Assembly: GCA_963797265.1 (NCBI GenBank)
Contig: CAWCOY010000002.1
Span: 620,001-684,000 of the forward strand
Length of the DNA: 64,000 bases
Direction of reading: 5' to 3'
Source: DASUPK01 sp963797265
GTDB lineage: Bacteria; Actinomycetota; Thermoleophilia; Solirubrobacterales; 70-9
Shown here: piece after piece, positions 7,656 through 16,483 of the stretch
How positions within the stretch are numbered: position 1 is the first letter of the stretch
Layout: each line of letters begins with the position of its first letter
Notes under the pieces: generated by a model
The model's database searches: none
What the model saw: the letters and a program-made list of their open reading frames with translations, nothing else
Told to the model about the DNA's origin: nothing
Position numbers and translations under genes: made by a program

Positions 7656-9818
7656 ATGACAGTCGAGCCCGCCCGACTCCGCCGGCCTCGGAGCGAACGA
7701 GGCCGCCGACTCGCCCGCAAGATCGAGCGGCCGCCGGCCCACTGGCTCTTACTCGGCCTCTTCGTCGGCACCCTGATTCTGCTCCTCCTCGCCGAGGGGC
7801 TCACCGTGCACACCACCGGCGCCAGTGGGACGCCACCGCCGCCGTCGGGCGACCGCTCCCGGGCGCTGCGCACGAATGATGCGCTGCTGGTCGCGGGACC
7901 AAAGGGCAAGCTCGTGCCACGGGAGACCCCTGTCGGCCGCCGTATCGCCCTCACCTTCGATGACGGGCCGGATCCTCGCTGGACCCCGGAGATCGCCGAC
8001 ACCCTCATGCGGCTTCACGTCCCAGCCACCTTTTTTGCGGTGGGAGAGCACGTTGTCGAGCATCCCGAGGTCGTCGCCGCTCTCGATCGCGACGGCTTCG
8101 GGCTCGGCAACCACACCTTCAGCCATGCGTATCTCGCCAGCGCGGGTGATCTCCGGGACTTTCAGATCTCTCTGACCGAGAGTGCGATCTCGGGGGCGGC
8201 CGGGGTCAGGGCGCGCTTCGTCCGGCCGCCCTACTCCGCTACTCCCGGCGCCGTGGACCCCGAGCAGGAGCGTGCCTACGCCGAGATCGCCCGGCACGGC
8301 TACGTGATCGCGCTGGCGAACTACGACGCCGAGGACTGGCGGCGTCCGGGCGTGGAGGACATCGTCCGCAACGCCACCCCACCTGGCAAGCGCGGTGGGG
8401 TGATCCTGATGCACGACGGGGGTGGCGACCGGTCCGAGACCGTCGCGGCGCTCGAGCGGCTGGTCCCCGAACTCCGTGCGCGCGGGTTCGAGTTCGTCGG
8501 CCTCAACACCCTTCTAGGCGCCAGCGCGAGCCAGACCGATCCGGCCGCCACCAGTAGCCAGCGGATCCGCGGCGACATGCTGATCGCCTCGCTGACCGCC
8601 GCCCGCCTGCTGACGGACCTGCTCACGGCGCTGCTGATCCCGGTCGCGTTCCTGGCGATCATGCGAGCGGTCGCGGTCGTCGGCCTGGCTCGGCTGCACT
8701 CCACCCGGTTGCGCCGGCGGTCTCGCCCGGAGGGATTCCAGCCCCCGGTTTCGATCGTGGTGCCCGCCTATAACGAGGCTGCTGGCATCGAGCAGGCGGT
8801 GCGCTCCCTCGCTTCCTCCGACTACCCGGAGTTCGAGGTGATCGTGGTCGATGACGGTTCGACGGACGGCACCGGTGATCTGGTCGACTTCCTCGGCCTG
8901 TCCCGCGTGCGGGTGATCCGCGAGCCGAACCGCGGCAAGGCTGAGGCGCTCAACACCGCGGTTGCGGCCGCGAAGCACAACCTGATCGCGGCGGTCGACG
9001 CCGACACCGTCTTCGAGCCGGGCACCCTCGCGGCGCTCGTCCGGCCGTTTGCGGACGAGGGCGTCGGTGCGGTGGCCGGCAATACGAAGGTCGGCAACCG
9101 GCGCAGCCTGCTCGGCCTCTGGCAGCACCTCGACTATGTCACCGGCTTCAACCTCGACCGGCGCCTCTACGACGTGCTTGGCTGCATGCCGACCGTGCCG
9201 GGCGCGGTCGGGGCCTTCCGCAAGAGCGCCCTGCTCGAGTTCGGTGGCTTCTCCAGCGACACCCTCGCCGAGGACACCGACGTCACGATCGCGCTCGGCC
9301 GCCGCGGCTGGAAGGTGGTCTATGCCGAGGACGCCCGAGGCTTCACCGAGACACCGGCGTCGCTCGGCGGGCTCTGGCGGCAGCGCTACCGCTGGTCCTT
9401 CGGCACGATGCAGTCGGTCTGGAAGCACAGGCGGGCGCTGCTCCGCCGGCGCGAGGGGCCGATCGGGAGGATCGGGCTGCCGTACCTGATCCTCTTCCAG
9501 ATCGCGCTCCCCCTGCTTGCGCCGTTGATCGACATCTTCGCGCTCTACGGGATCCTCTTCCTCGATCCCGTCCCCGTGCTCGCCTACTGGCTCGGCTTCA
9601 ACCTGCTCGTCTTGCTGCAGGGCGCGTACGCCTTCCACCTGGACCGCGAGCGGCCCTGGCCACTGATCGCCCTGCCGCTGCAGACCTTCGTCTATCGGCA
9701 GCTCATGTACCTGGTGGTGCTGCAGTCCGTGGCCAGCGCGGTGCAGGGCCTGCGCCTCCGCTGGCAGCACGTCGAGCGCAGCGGCGACGTCGAGGTGGCG
9801 ACGCAGACTGGGCGGTAG
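7656..9818 (+). CDS. bifunctional polysaccharide deacetylase / family 2 glycosyltransferase
   Basis: A 720-aa fusion. An N-terminal helix (about 28-50) is followed by a NodB deacetylase domain (about 95-290) with LTFDDGPDP (Asp102, Asp103) and the metal-site NHTFSH (His153, His157). A second membrane segment (about 305-345) leads to a GT-A glycosyltransferase 2 domain (from PVSIVVPAYNEA near 365) with VDADT near 447 and QRYRW near 578, then three helices. This is the layout of PgaB/PgaC- or IcaB/IcaA-like functions in one chain, so it likely polymerises and de-N-acetylates a beta-linked GlcNAc-type exopolysaccharide. Such fusions are known in actinobacteria. The catalase gene starts 10 bp downstream. 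Confidence 0.92.
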   Translation: MTVEPARLRRPRSERGRRLARKIERPPAHWLLLGLFVGTLILLLLAEGLTVHTTGASGTPPPPSGDRSRALRTNDALLVAGPKGKLVPRETPVGRRIALTFDDGPDPRWTPEIADTLMRLHVPATFFAVGEHVVEHPEVVAALDRDGFGLGNHTFSHAYLASAGDLRDFQISLTESAISGAAGVRARFVRPPYSATPGAVDPEQERAYAEIARHGYVIALANYDAEDWRRPGVEDIVRNATPPGKRGGVILMHDGGGDRSETVAALERLVPELRARGFEFVGLNTLLGASASQTDPAATSSQRIRGDMLIASLTAARLLTDLLTALLIPVAFLAIMRAVAVVGLARLHSTRLRRRSRPEGFQPPVSIVVPAYNEAAGIEQAVRSLASSDYPEFEVIVVDDGSTDGTGDLVDFLGLSRVRVIREPNRGKAEALNTAVAAAKHNLIAAVDADTVFEPGTLAALVRPFADEGVGAVAGNTKVGNRRSLLGLWQHLDYVTGFNLDRRLYDVLGCMPTVPGAVGAFRKSALLEFGGFSSDTLAEDTDVTIALGRRGWKVVYAEDARGFTETPASLGGLWRQRYRWSFGTMQSVWKHRRALLRRREGPIGRIGLPYLILFQIALPLLAPLIDIFALYGILFLDPVPVLAYWLGFNLLVLLQGAYAFHLDRERPWPLIALPLQTFVYRQLMYLVVLQSVASAVQGLRLRWQHVERSGDVEVATQTGR

Positions 9819-9828
9819 ATTCCAGATC

Positions 9829-10761
9829 GTGCCGACCGCAACCATGTGGGAGGAGATCGTGGACGCGCTCGAGTCGGTCAACGGCGGTCCCCACCCGGGC
9901 TTTCGCGCGGTCCACGCCAAGGGCACGATCTGCAGCGGCACCTTCACCCCCACGCCCGCGGCCAGGGAGCTCTCTCGCGCGGCGCACCTGCAGGGGGATC
10001 CTGTCGAGACCACGGTCCGCTTCTCGAACGCGAGTGGCCACCCCCGCACCCCGGATGCCGACCCGCTCGCCGGTCGGGGCATGGCGGTCAAGTTCCACCT
10101 CCCCGACGGGGACGCCACCGACATCGTCTCGGTGCCGCTTGTCGTCTTCTTCGCCCGGAACGCCGAGGACTTCCTGGAGATGACCCGCGCCCGCATCCCG
10201 GATCCGGAGACGGGCCAGCCCGACCCCGAGAAGCTCGGCGCCTACCTCGCGGAGCACCCCGAGGCCGGGGTGGCGCTGCAGAAGGCCATCCCGAAGCTCG
10301 CTCCCACCACCAGCTTCGCCACCTCCGACTACCGCGCCCTGCATGCCTTTGGGCTTGTGGACGCCGATGGCGGGATCCACTGGGGCCGCTATACCTGGGA
10401 ACCCGAGGACGGGACCGAGTACCTGACCGACGAGCAGCGGGACGCCGCCGAGCGCAACTACCTCCAGGAGGAGATCAGACAGCGCCTCGCCACCGGCATC
10501 GCCAGGTTCACCCTCGAGTTCACCCTGGCGAACGAGGGCGACCCGCTCGAGGACCCGACGGCCGAGTGGGAGGGCGAGCACGAGGTGGTCGAGCTCGGCG
10601 AGCTCGAGGTGATCCGCGTGGTCGAGGACGCCGAGACGTCCGACGCCCCGATGGTCTTCGACCCGATGCGGCTCACCGACGGCATTGAGCCCTCGGCCGA
10701 CCAGATCCTCGCCGCCCGGCCGAAGGCCTACGACGTCTCGATTCAGCGCCGGTCCGGTTAG
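9829..10761 (+). CDS. small catalase-fold heme peroxidase (SrpA-like)
   Basis: A 310-aa protein, far shorter than full catalases (about 480 or more), matching the minimal SrpA-like group. The distal His lies in VHAKGTICSGTF (about residue 27), followed by VRFSNASG and GRGMAVKFHLPDG. The proximal ligand pattern RxxxY appears at the C-terminus as RPKAY, with FDPMRLTDGIEPS before it. It probably reduces organic or hydrogen peroxides with heme. GTG 9829 is used because TAGATT, whose TAG is the stop of the upstream gene, ends 7 bases before it. An ATG at 9844 is an alternative. The 3' end overlaps the next gene by 4 bp. Confidence 0.9.
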   Translation: MPTATMWEEIVDALESVNGGPHPGFRAVHAKGTICSGTFTPTPAARELSRAAHLQGDPVETTVRFSNASGHPRTPDADPLAGRGMAVKFHLPDGDATDIVSVPLVVFFARNAEDFLEMTRARIPDPETGQPDPEKLGAYLAEHPEAGVALQKAIPKLAPTTSFATSDYRALHAFGLVDADGGIHWGRYTWEPEDGTEYLTDEQRDAAERNYLQEEIRQRLATGIARFTLEFTLANEGDPLEDPTAEWEGEHEVVELGELEVIRVVEDAETSDAPMVFDPMRLTDGIEPSADQILAARPKAYDVSIQRRSG

Positions 10762-11216
10762 TCGAAGCTGAGCCTGAACGCAGGGTGGTCCGGCAGGATG
10801 CGCTCGATCTCCTCGTCGGACGCGTCGGCGTCGATACCCAGGAAGCCCTTCACCTCCCAGGACCACTTGTCCATGTAGAGGCGCATCAAGGGGAGCTTCT
10901 CCGAGTCGGGGACCTCCTCGGCATGGAAGCGGCGCATCTTCCGCCCGCTGCGTAGCTCGCCCTCCCCTCCGGCGGCTCGCAGGTTGCGGACCCACTGCGT
11001 GTTCCCCCGCGGCGAGAGCAGGTAGGTGCGGCCGTCCAGCTCGAACGGATTGACCGGGTTGGTACGGATCTCGCCGGTCTTCCGCCCCCGTATGGCGAGG
11101 GTCTGCGAACCCTGCACGCCGATCCCGAGGCGGTGGACCCCCTTCACCAGCGGGTTCAGCACGTGCATGGTGAACCAGTCGGGCTTCTTGTAGGTCGCCT
11201 GCTCAGGCACGCTCAC
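10758..11216 (-). CDS. deazaflavin (F420)-dependent nitroreductase family protein (Ddn-like)
   Basis: A 152-aa protein with the split beta-barrel Ddn pattern: an N-terminal helix ending in HRLGIG, LAIRGRKTGEIRTNPVNPFE, then YLLSPRGNTQWVRNLRAAGGEGEL. The RGRKTG and W-x-R-N-L-R segments are the F420 phosphate and deazaflavin contacts known for this family, which reduces quinones or nitro compounds with F420H2. The start is GTG at 11216 or 11210. A TAGTCT hexamer sits 8 bases before 11210, which would favour the shorter form. It converges with the catalase gene with a 4-bp overlap. Confidence 0.9.
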   Translation of the reverse strand: MSVPEQATYKKPDWFTMHVLNPLVKGVHRLGIGVQGSQTLAIRGRKTGEIRTNPVNPFELDGRTYLLSPRGNTQWVRNLRAAGGEGELRSGRKMRRFHAEEVPDSEKLPLMRLYMDKWSWEVKGFLGIDADASDEEIERILPDHPAFRLSFD

Positions 11217-11284
11217 TCAGACTACTGATGCCCCTTAACCCGGCGTTCGCGTTTTCCCACCCCGCCCCCGGGTAAGTGTGGGTC

Positions 11285-11545
11285 ATGTCAACTATCGCAA
11301 TCATCGTGATCGTGGTCGTGGCAGTGGTGATCTTGCTGTTCATCGCCCGCATGGTCACCCAGCGGCGACGGATCGCCCGAGAGCGTGAGATGCGCAGGCG
11401 TGAGGCCGAGGCCGAGGGGCATCGCTCCATGGCCGAGGACCACCGCCAGAAGGCCGATGAGCTCCGCGAGCGAGTCGAGACGGAGGACGAACGCGCCGAC
11501 CGTCACGAGCAGCGGGCGAGCGAAGTCGCGCCTGACCGAGACTGA
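11285..11545 (+). CDS. small membrane-anchored coiled-coil protein
   Basis: An 86-aa protein: one hydrophobic helix (MSTIAIIVIVVVAVVILLFI, residues 1-20) then a continuous charged stretch rich in Arg, Glu, Asp and His that should form a coiled coil in the cytoplasm. No known domain. A GTG at 11276 is in frame, but the ATG at 11285 lies at the membrane helix, and a TAAGTG hexamer ends 6 bases before it. The next small gene begins 3 bp after its stop, so the two are likely co-expressed. Confidence 0.62.
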   Translation: MSTIAIIVIVVVAVVILLFIARMVTQRRRIAREREMRRREAEAEGHRSMAEDHRQKADELRERVETEDERADRHEQRASEVAPDRD

Positions 11546-11548
11546 CTC

Positions 11549-11728
11549 GTGTACCGACGCAGCGGTCCCGGCCTGCTCACGGTCATCTACCTGGTGATCG
11601 GTGTGTTCGCGGCCGGCGACCACAACTACATCCACCACGACAACGTGGGGCAGGTGATCTCCGCGCTGGCGGCGATCCTGCTCTGGCCCCTGGTCGTCTT
11701 CTTCGACGTCAACCTCCACATCCACTGA
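11549..11728 (+). CDS. 59-aa two-helix membrane protein
   Basis: Starting with GTG at 11549 there is a short complete frame: a basic VYRRSGPG start, a hydrophobic helix (LLTVIYLVIGVFAAG), a His/Asn/Asp-rich loop DHNYIHHDN, a second helix (VISALAAILLWPLVVFF) and the end DVNLHIH. The compact hairpin layout and the tight coupling to the upstream gene support coding. The histidines at the loop and C-terminus are notable but no function is known to me. Confidence 0.6.
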   Translation: MYRRSGPGLLTVIYLVIGVFAAGDHNYIHHDNVGQVISALAAILLWPLVVFFDVNLHIH

Positions 11729-11754
11729 TCAGAGGTTGGAGTAGCGTCCGCCGG

Positions 11755-12252
11755 GTGAGTGACGGCGAGAGCGTGATCAGCTGGCCTGAGGAGCACACGC
11801 CGGAGCGTTCGGCGTTCCACGCGGTCAACGAGCTGCGGATCCCGGCGGAGCCCGACGTCATCTTTGCCTGGATCCGCCGCCCCGACCTCTGGCCGACCTA
11901 CTACTCGAACGCCAAGCTCATCAAGCACCTGGGCGGGCCCTGGCCGAAGGTGGAGCTCGGCAGCCGCTTCCGCTGGTGGAGCTTCGGCGCCTTCGTCACC
12001 TCGCAGGTGGTCGATTACGAAGCTCCCACCAGGATCGCCTGGGACGCGAAGGTGCTCGGCGGCCGCGGCTACCACGGCTGGGTGTTGCGGCCCGAGCCAG
12101 GCGGGACCTTCGTCCGTACCGAGGAGACCCAGAAGGGACCGGGGATCCAGGTCGTGAAGCCGGCGCTCCGGCCGATGATGGTCCGGTTTCACCAGCGCTG
12201 GCTCGAGGGCCTGTCGAAGGTCGCGGCCGAGGGGCCGCCGCCCGCCCCGTAG
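11755..12252 (+). CDS. SRPBCC (START/Bet v1-like) family protein
   Basis: A 165-aa protein with the polyketide-cyclase/SRPBCC pattern: FHAVNELRIPAEPDVIFAWI strand-helix start, PDLWPTYYSNAK, then strands ending in GWVLRPEPGGTFVRTEET and a long C-terminal helix LRPMMVRFHQRWLEGL. Members bind small hydrophobic ligands. Some are cyclases or stress proteins. The GTG start is supported by TAGCGT ending 7 bases before it. The gene ends 9 bp before the carboxypeptidase gene. Confidence 0.82.
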   Translation: MSDGESVISWPEEHTPERSAFHAVNELRIPAEPDVIFAWIRRPDLWPTYYSNAKLIKHLGGPWPKVELGSRFRWWSFGAFVTSQVVDYEAPTRIAWDAKVLGGRGYHGWVLRPEPGGTFVRTEETQKGPGIQVVKPALRPMMVRFHQRWLEGLSKVAAEGPPPAP

Positions 12253-12261
12253 ATTTCGGTC

Positions 12262-13779
12262 ATGGCCACGATCGACGAACTCCGGGACAAGCTCGGCGAG
12301 ATCCAGGATCTGGGCCGTGCCGCCGCCCTCCTCGCCTGGGACGAGCGAACGATGATGCCCGCCGCCGGCGCGGAGGCGCGAGCCGAGACGCTCGGCACCC
12401 TCGCCCGCGTTCGCCACGACATGTTCACGGCCGACGAGATCGGCCGCCTGATCGACCAGGCCCGCTCGGGGCCGGAAGCCGACGTTCCGCCCGGCGAGTC
12501 GGTCGACGCCGACCTGGTCCGGATCGTCGCCCGCGACTGGGAGAAGGCCCGGCGGGTGCCCTCCGAGCTGCGGGCGGAGATGGCGCGCGCGAGCTCGATC
12601 GCCGAGACCGCCTGGGTGGAGGCGAAGGAGCGCTCCGACTTCGAGATGCTGCTGCCGCACCTCGAGCGGAACATCGAGCTCAACCGCCGCTACGCCGAGT
12701 GCTACGACGGTTTCCCAGGTTTCAGCCAGACCTACGACGTCCTGCTCGACGAGTACGAGCCGGAGATGACGACCGAGCAGATGCGATCCGTGCTCACCGA
12801 GCTGCGCGAGGGCCTCGTTCCGCTGGTGGCCGAAGCGACCGAGAACGGGACCGGTGCCGACGCCGACCCGTTCAGAGGTGAGTTCCCCGTCGACGCACAG
12901 CGCGAACTGCTGAGCCAGGTGCTCTCGGAGCTTCCGTTCCCGGAGAACTCCTGGCGGCTCGATCCGACGGAGCACCCCTTCGCCCTCTCGATCTCGACGA
13001 CTGACGTCCGGCTGACCACGCGTTACGACGAGGACAACCTGGCGGTCTCGCTGTTCAGCGCGATGCACGAGTCCGGTCACGGCCTCTACGAGTCGGGGGT
13101 GGATCCCGAGCTCGGGAAGACGCTGCTCGGAAATATCCGGTCCCTCGGGCTGCACGAGTCACAGAGCCGGCTCTGGGAGAACTGGGTGGCGAGGGGCCGA
13201 CCCTGGCTGGAGCGCCATCTGCCGCTCCTCCGTGAGCGATTCCCCGGCCCCTTCGACGAGATCGACGGGCCCGGCCTCGAGCGCGCCGCGAACCGGGTGG
13301 AGCGCTCGCTGATCCGGATCGAGGCCGACGAGGTGACCTACAACCTCCACATCCTGATCCGGTTCGAGCTCGAGCTCGAGATCTTCGAGGAGGGCCTGTC
13401 GCTGACCGATCTGCCCGAGGCCTGGAACGCCCGCTACCGCGACTACCTCGGGATCGAGGTTCCCGACGACGCCCACGGCGTGCTCCAGGACGTCCACTGG
13501 CCCGCCGGCGCCTTCGGCTACTTCCCGACCTACAGCCTCGGCAACGTGATCGCCGGCCAGCTCTGGGAGGCCGCTGGACGCGATCTGGGGGACCTGCCGG
13601 CGCAGATCGCCGACGGCGACCTCGCCTCGCTGGGCGGCTGGCTGCGCGAGCGGGTCCACCGCTACGGCCGCCGGCTCTCGCCGACCGAGATCCTCGATCG
13701 CGCGGGCTGCGGCGAGCTCACCGTTGAGCCTCTGCTCCAGCACCTGCGCGAGCGCGTGGCATTGGCCGTTCAGGCCTAG
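12262..13779 (+). CDS. M32 family metallocarboxypeptidase
   Basis: A 505-aa enzyme of the thermostable carboxypeptidase 1 (Taq-type) family, normal length. The zinc motif is HESGH at residues 269-273 with the third ligand Glu299 in LHESQSR. The conserved AWDERTMMP near residues 27-35 and the all-helical C-terminal half (VIAGQLWEAAG) agree. It removes C-terminal amino acids from peptides in the cytoplasm. The start ATG follows TAGATT by 6 bases, with the TAG being the stop of the SRPBCC gene, so it may have its own leaderless transcript as well as read-through. Confidence 0.93.
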   Translation: MATIDELRDKLGEIQDLGRAAALLAWDERTMMPAAGAEARAETLGTLARVRHDMFTADEIGRLIDQARSGPEADVPPGESVDADLVRIVARDWEKARRVPSELRAEMARASSIAETAWVEAKERSDFEMLLPHLERNIELNRRYAECYDGFPGFSQTYDVLLDEYEPEMTTEQMRSVLTELREGLVPLVAEATENGTGADADPFRGEFPVDAQRELLSQVLSELPFPENSWRLDPTEHPFALSISTTDVRLTTRYDEDNLAVSLFSAMHESGHGLYESGVDPELGKTLLGNIRSLGLHESQSRLWENWVARGRPWLERHLPLLRERFPGPFDEIDGPGLERAANRVERSLIRIEADEVTYNLHILIRFELELEIFEEGLSLTDLPEAWNARYRDYLGIEVPDDAHGVLQDVHWPAGAFGYFPTYSLGNVIAGQLWEAAGRDLGDLPAQIADGDLASLGGWLRERVHRYGRRLSPTEILDRAGCGELTVEPLLQHLRERVALAVQA

Positions 13780-13806
13780 CCGATTGATCCAAAGCGGTCA
13801 GGTCTC

Positions 13807-14715
13807 GTGCACATCAAGCCGCAATTTGCGGGTATGTTGGCTCGGGGAATGGGCGTAGGAGCACGCCGCAACGGCATATATGGGGGCTGGTCGCGCTCGG
13901 GCAACAGCCGCGTCTTCGTGCGCGTGCCGAGCCAGCTCAAGGAGAGCTACGAGTCCGTGAACGGGCTGAACGGCAACGGCCGGGGGCCCGTGCTCGACGT
14001 CACGCCAATCGTTCTCGTGCACGGACTCTCCTCCAGTCGCTCGCTGAAGCCGCTGATCCGCGCGCTGGGCAGCCGCCGCCCGGTCTTCGCGCCCGACCTG
14101 CCCGGCTTCGGCATGAGCGACCAGCCGATCCACCCGCTGGACGTCCCCGGCCTCGCCGACGCGCTCGGCCACTGGATGTTCGACAACCAGCTCGCGCCCG
14201 CGATCGTGATCGGGGTCTCCTTCGGCTCCCAGGTCGCCGTCGACCTGGCGGCTAACCACCCCGCCGCCGTGGACCGTCTGGTCCTGGTCGGCCCCACCTT
14301 CGATCCCAAGGCGCGCTCGGCCAGCCGTATGGCGCTGCGCTGGGCGAGGAACGCGCCGCGCTCCTCCCCGCGCCTCGCCCCGACGGTCGTTCACGACTTC
14401 ATCGACGCGGGCCCCTGGAGGAGCGCGCGCACCCTGCGGCGCGCGCTCAAGGATCCGGTGGAGGAGAAGCTCTCCGAGATCGAGGCGCGCACCCTGATCG
14501 TCAGGCCCGAGCGGGACCGCCTCGTGCCGGAGGCCTGGACGAAGCAGGTCGCCAAGCTGATCCCCCATTCCGAGGTGGTGGTCCTGCCCAAGGCGGGGCA
14601 TTCGATCGGCCCGAAGACGGCGACCCGGCTCACCGCGCTGCTCGTGCCGTTCCTGGTCGAGGCCGACGAGGAGTTCGAGGAAGTGGAGGAGGCTCCGGAG
14701 GCAACACCTAGGTAG
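13807..14715 (+). CDS. alpha/beta hydrolase
   Basis: A 302-aa protein. The fold is clear: IVLVHGLSSS (oxyanion region), DLPGFGMSDQP, nucleophile GVSFGS, acid VRPERDRLVPE and the catalytic His in PKAGHSIGP. The first 50 residues, including GARRNGIYGGWSRSGN, are unusual and poorly ordered. In-frame starts are GTG 13807, ATG 13834 and ATG 13849 and none has a good ribosome site, so the N-terminus is uncertain. A Glu-rich tail (EADEEFEEVEEAPE) ends the protein. The substrate is unknown. Confidence 0.82.
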   Translation: MHIKPQFAGMLARGMGVGARRNGIYGGWSRSGNSRVFVRVPSQLKESYESVNGLNGNGRGPVLDVTPIVLVHGLSSSRSLKPLIRALGSRRPVFAPDLPGFGMSDQPIHPLDVPGLADALGHWMFDNQLAPAIVIGVSFGSQVAVDLAANHPAAVDRLVLVGPTFDPKARSASRMALRWARNAPRSSPRLAPTVVHDFIDAGPWRSARTLRRALKDPVEEKLSEIEARTLIVRPERDRLVPEAWTKQVAKLIPHSEVVVLPKAGHSIGPKTATRLTALLVPFLVEADEEFEEVEEAPEATPR

Positions 14716-14728
14716 GGTCAGCCGCTCC

Positions 14729-15187
14729 ATGGAGATCGAGCATCACAGGGCACCGATCCGGATCGCCTTGATCTTCCTGACGATCACGATCGGCTTCGTC
14801 GCGATCTGGATCCTGATCGCACCGCGGGGCTTCTACGACACCTTCCCGGGGGCCGGCGCCCACTGGGTCTCGGCGCTGCCGCCCTACAACGAGCACCTCG
14901 AGCGAGACTTCGGGGCCGCCTCACTTGGCCTCGCCCTGTTCGCCGGACTGGCGGCGTACTGGATGGACAAGCGCGTCATCCAGGCGGCCGCCATCACCCT
15001 GCTCGCGGCGGACCTCCCACACCTGATCTACCACCTGACGACCACGGGGCACTACTCGACCGGCGACAACATCGCCAGCCTGTTCGGGCTCGCCCTCGAC
15101 GTGGTCCTGCCGCTGGGGATCCTCTACCTCGTGAGCGACGGGGCGCAGCGCGCCGCGCCGGCCGGGGCGAGGGCCGAAGGCCTCTAG
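14729..15187 (+). CDS. four-helix membrane protein of unknown function
   Basis: A 152-aa protein with four predicted membrane helices: LIFLTITIGFVAIWILI, SLGLALFAGLAAYW, AITLLAADLPHLIYHL and ALDVVLPLGILYLV. A periplasmic loop FYDTFPGAGAHWVSALPPYNEHLERDFG is rich in aromatic and charged residues, a pattern seen in small actinobacterial membrane proteins. No enzyme motif. It follows the hydrolase by 13 bp and overlaps the convergent gene by 4 bp. Confidence 0.72.
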   Translation: MEIEHHRAPIRIALIFLTITIGFVAIWILIAPRGFYDTFPGAGAHWVSALPPYNEHLERDFGAASLGLALFAGLAAYWMDKRVIQAAAITLLAADLPHLIYHLTTTGHYSTGDNIASLFGLALDVVLPLGILYLVSDGAQRAAPAGARAEGL

Positions 15188-15558
15188 GTGTCGCCTGAGA
15201 TCAGCTGCCAGGCTCGGTGGAGCTTCCGCTTCAGCCCGCCCTCGTCTTCCTCGGAGACATCATCTGGGGTGACCTCCATCACGGCCGGGTTCGGGCCCGG
15301 CTCCGGGAGTCTCTCGCTCTCCTGACGGTCGATCTTCAGAAGGACGCCGCGCTCGAAGATCTCCTTGACCTGGTCGGCGTCGACGAAGCGATGGCCACCG
15401 GGCAACACGCTCGTGTCGAGCACGATGCCATCGAAGATGTCCTCGTCCGGCGCGGCCAGGACGTGCTCGACCACTCCCACCTTCTCCCCGTCGCAGCTGT
15501 AGCAGTCGGCTCCCTTGCCGAGCTCGAGATAGGAGCTGGGCTGACCGAGATCGGGCAT
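15184..15558 (-). CDS. PRC-barrel-like small protein
   Basis: A 124-aa protein. The N-terminal half (LGKGADCYSCDGEKVGVVEHVL, then IFDGIVLDTSVLPGGHRFVDADQVKEI) reads as a PRC-barrel/YlmC-type beta barrel, in which a small barrel senses or binds partners. Cysteines at about residues 19 and 22 (CYSC) are unusual for that fold and could bind a metal. The C-terminal half is acidic and disordered, ending KLHRAWQLISGDT. Function unknown. Confidence 0.6.
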   Translation of the reverse strand: MPDLGQPSSYLELGKGADCYSCDGEKVGVVEHVLAAPDEDIFDGIVLDTSVLPGGHRFVDADQVKEIFERGVLLKIDRQESERLPEPGPNPAVMEVTPDDVSEEDEGGLKRKLHRAWQLISGDT

Positions 15559-15585
15559 GGGGCGAGCCTAACGTAGGGTCCCGCC

Positions 15586-16443
15586 GTGGACTTCGGCGTC
15601 TCCTACTTCCCGACCGACGAATCCGTCGAGCCGGCTGAGCTCGCCCGGATGGCGGAGGAGCGCGGCTTCGAGTCGGTCTTCGTCACCGAGCACACCCACA
15701 TCCCGGCCGCCCGCGAGACCGACTATCCGGCGGGCGGCGAGCTGCCCCGGGAGTACTGGCGGATCTACGACCCATTCGTCGCCCTGACCACGATGGCCGA
15801 CGCCACCAAGCGCATCCGGATCGGCAACGCGATCTGCCTGCTGATCGAGCGAGACCCGATCACCACCGCGAAGGCGGTCGCCTCCCTCGACCGGCTCTCC
15901 GGCGGACGCATGCTGTTCGGAGTCGGTGCCGGGTGGAACCTGGAGGAGATGCGAAATCACGGCACCGACCCGGCGAAGCGGTTCAGGATCCTGCGCGAGC
16001 GGGTCGAGGCCTGCAAGGAGATCTGGGCGAACGAGGAGGCCAGCTATCACGGGGAGTTCGTCGACTTCGACCGGATCGTCTGCCGGCCGGCGCCGTTGCA
16101 GGAGCCGCACCCACCCGTGCTGGTCGGCGGCAACGGCGCGCACGTGCTCGAGCGGGTGCTGGCCTTCGGCGACGGCTGGTTCCCGAACCGGATCCCGCCG
16201 GACGATCAGATGATCGCCCGGGTCGAGGAGCTCCAGAGCCTCGGCGAGGAGCACGGTCGCGGCCGCATCCCGGTGACGATCCAGATCCCGCCGAAGGACC
16301 CGGCTGTGCTCGAGCGCTACGAGCGGGCGGGCGTCACCCGCGCGGTCCACATGCTCCGCGCCGGCGACGCCGCCGCTCGCGACTCGGCCGAGCGCAAGCT
16401 CGACGATTGGACCGCGCGGATCGAGTCCTACTCGACCGTCTAA
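15586..16443 (+). CDS. LLM class F420-dependent oxidoreductase
   Basis: A 285-aa luciferase-like TIM barrel. It starts MDFGVSYFPTDESVEPAELA and has ERGFESVFVTEHTHIP, then RIRIGNAICLLIERDPITTAKAVASLDRLSGGR, then FGVGAGWN and a C-terminal PPVLVGGNG. These are the standard signatures of the actinobacterial F420-dependent subgroup. The substrate is not predictable. GTG 15586 is supported by TAGGGT ending exactly 6 bases before it. Together with the Ddn-like gene it indicates that the host makes F420. Confidence 0.9.
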   Translation: MDFGVSYFPTDESVEPAELARMAEERGFESVFVTEHTHIPAARETDYPAGGELPREYWRIYDPFVALTTMADATKRIRIGNAICLLIERDPITTAKAVASLDRLSGGRMLFGVGAGWNLEEMRNHGTDPAKRFRILRERVEACKEIWANEEASYHGEFVDFDRIVCRPAPLQEPHPPVLVGGNGAHVLERVLAFGDGWFPNRIPPDDQMIARVEELQSLGEEHGRGRIPVTIQIPPKDPAVLERYERAGVTRAVHMLRAGDAAARDSAERKLDDWTARIESYSTV

Positions 16444-16483
16444 CGCTGGAATCCGCCACCGCGGCGGATAGAGTCGCGCCCGC

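Noticed and set aside
8514..10196. A 560-codon minus-strand frame over the deacetylase-glycosyltransferase and catalase genes
   Set aside because: It spans two real genes on the other strand and shows only repetitive charged sequence. It is a shadow.
13794..13812. Possible degenerate copy of the REP-like core (GGTCAGGTCT) just before the hydrolase gene
   Set aside because: Only 10 bases match and the flanks differ. This can be chance.
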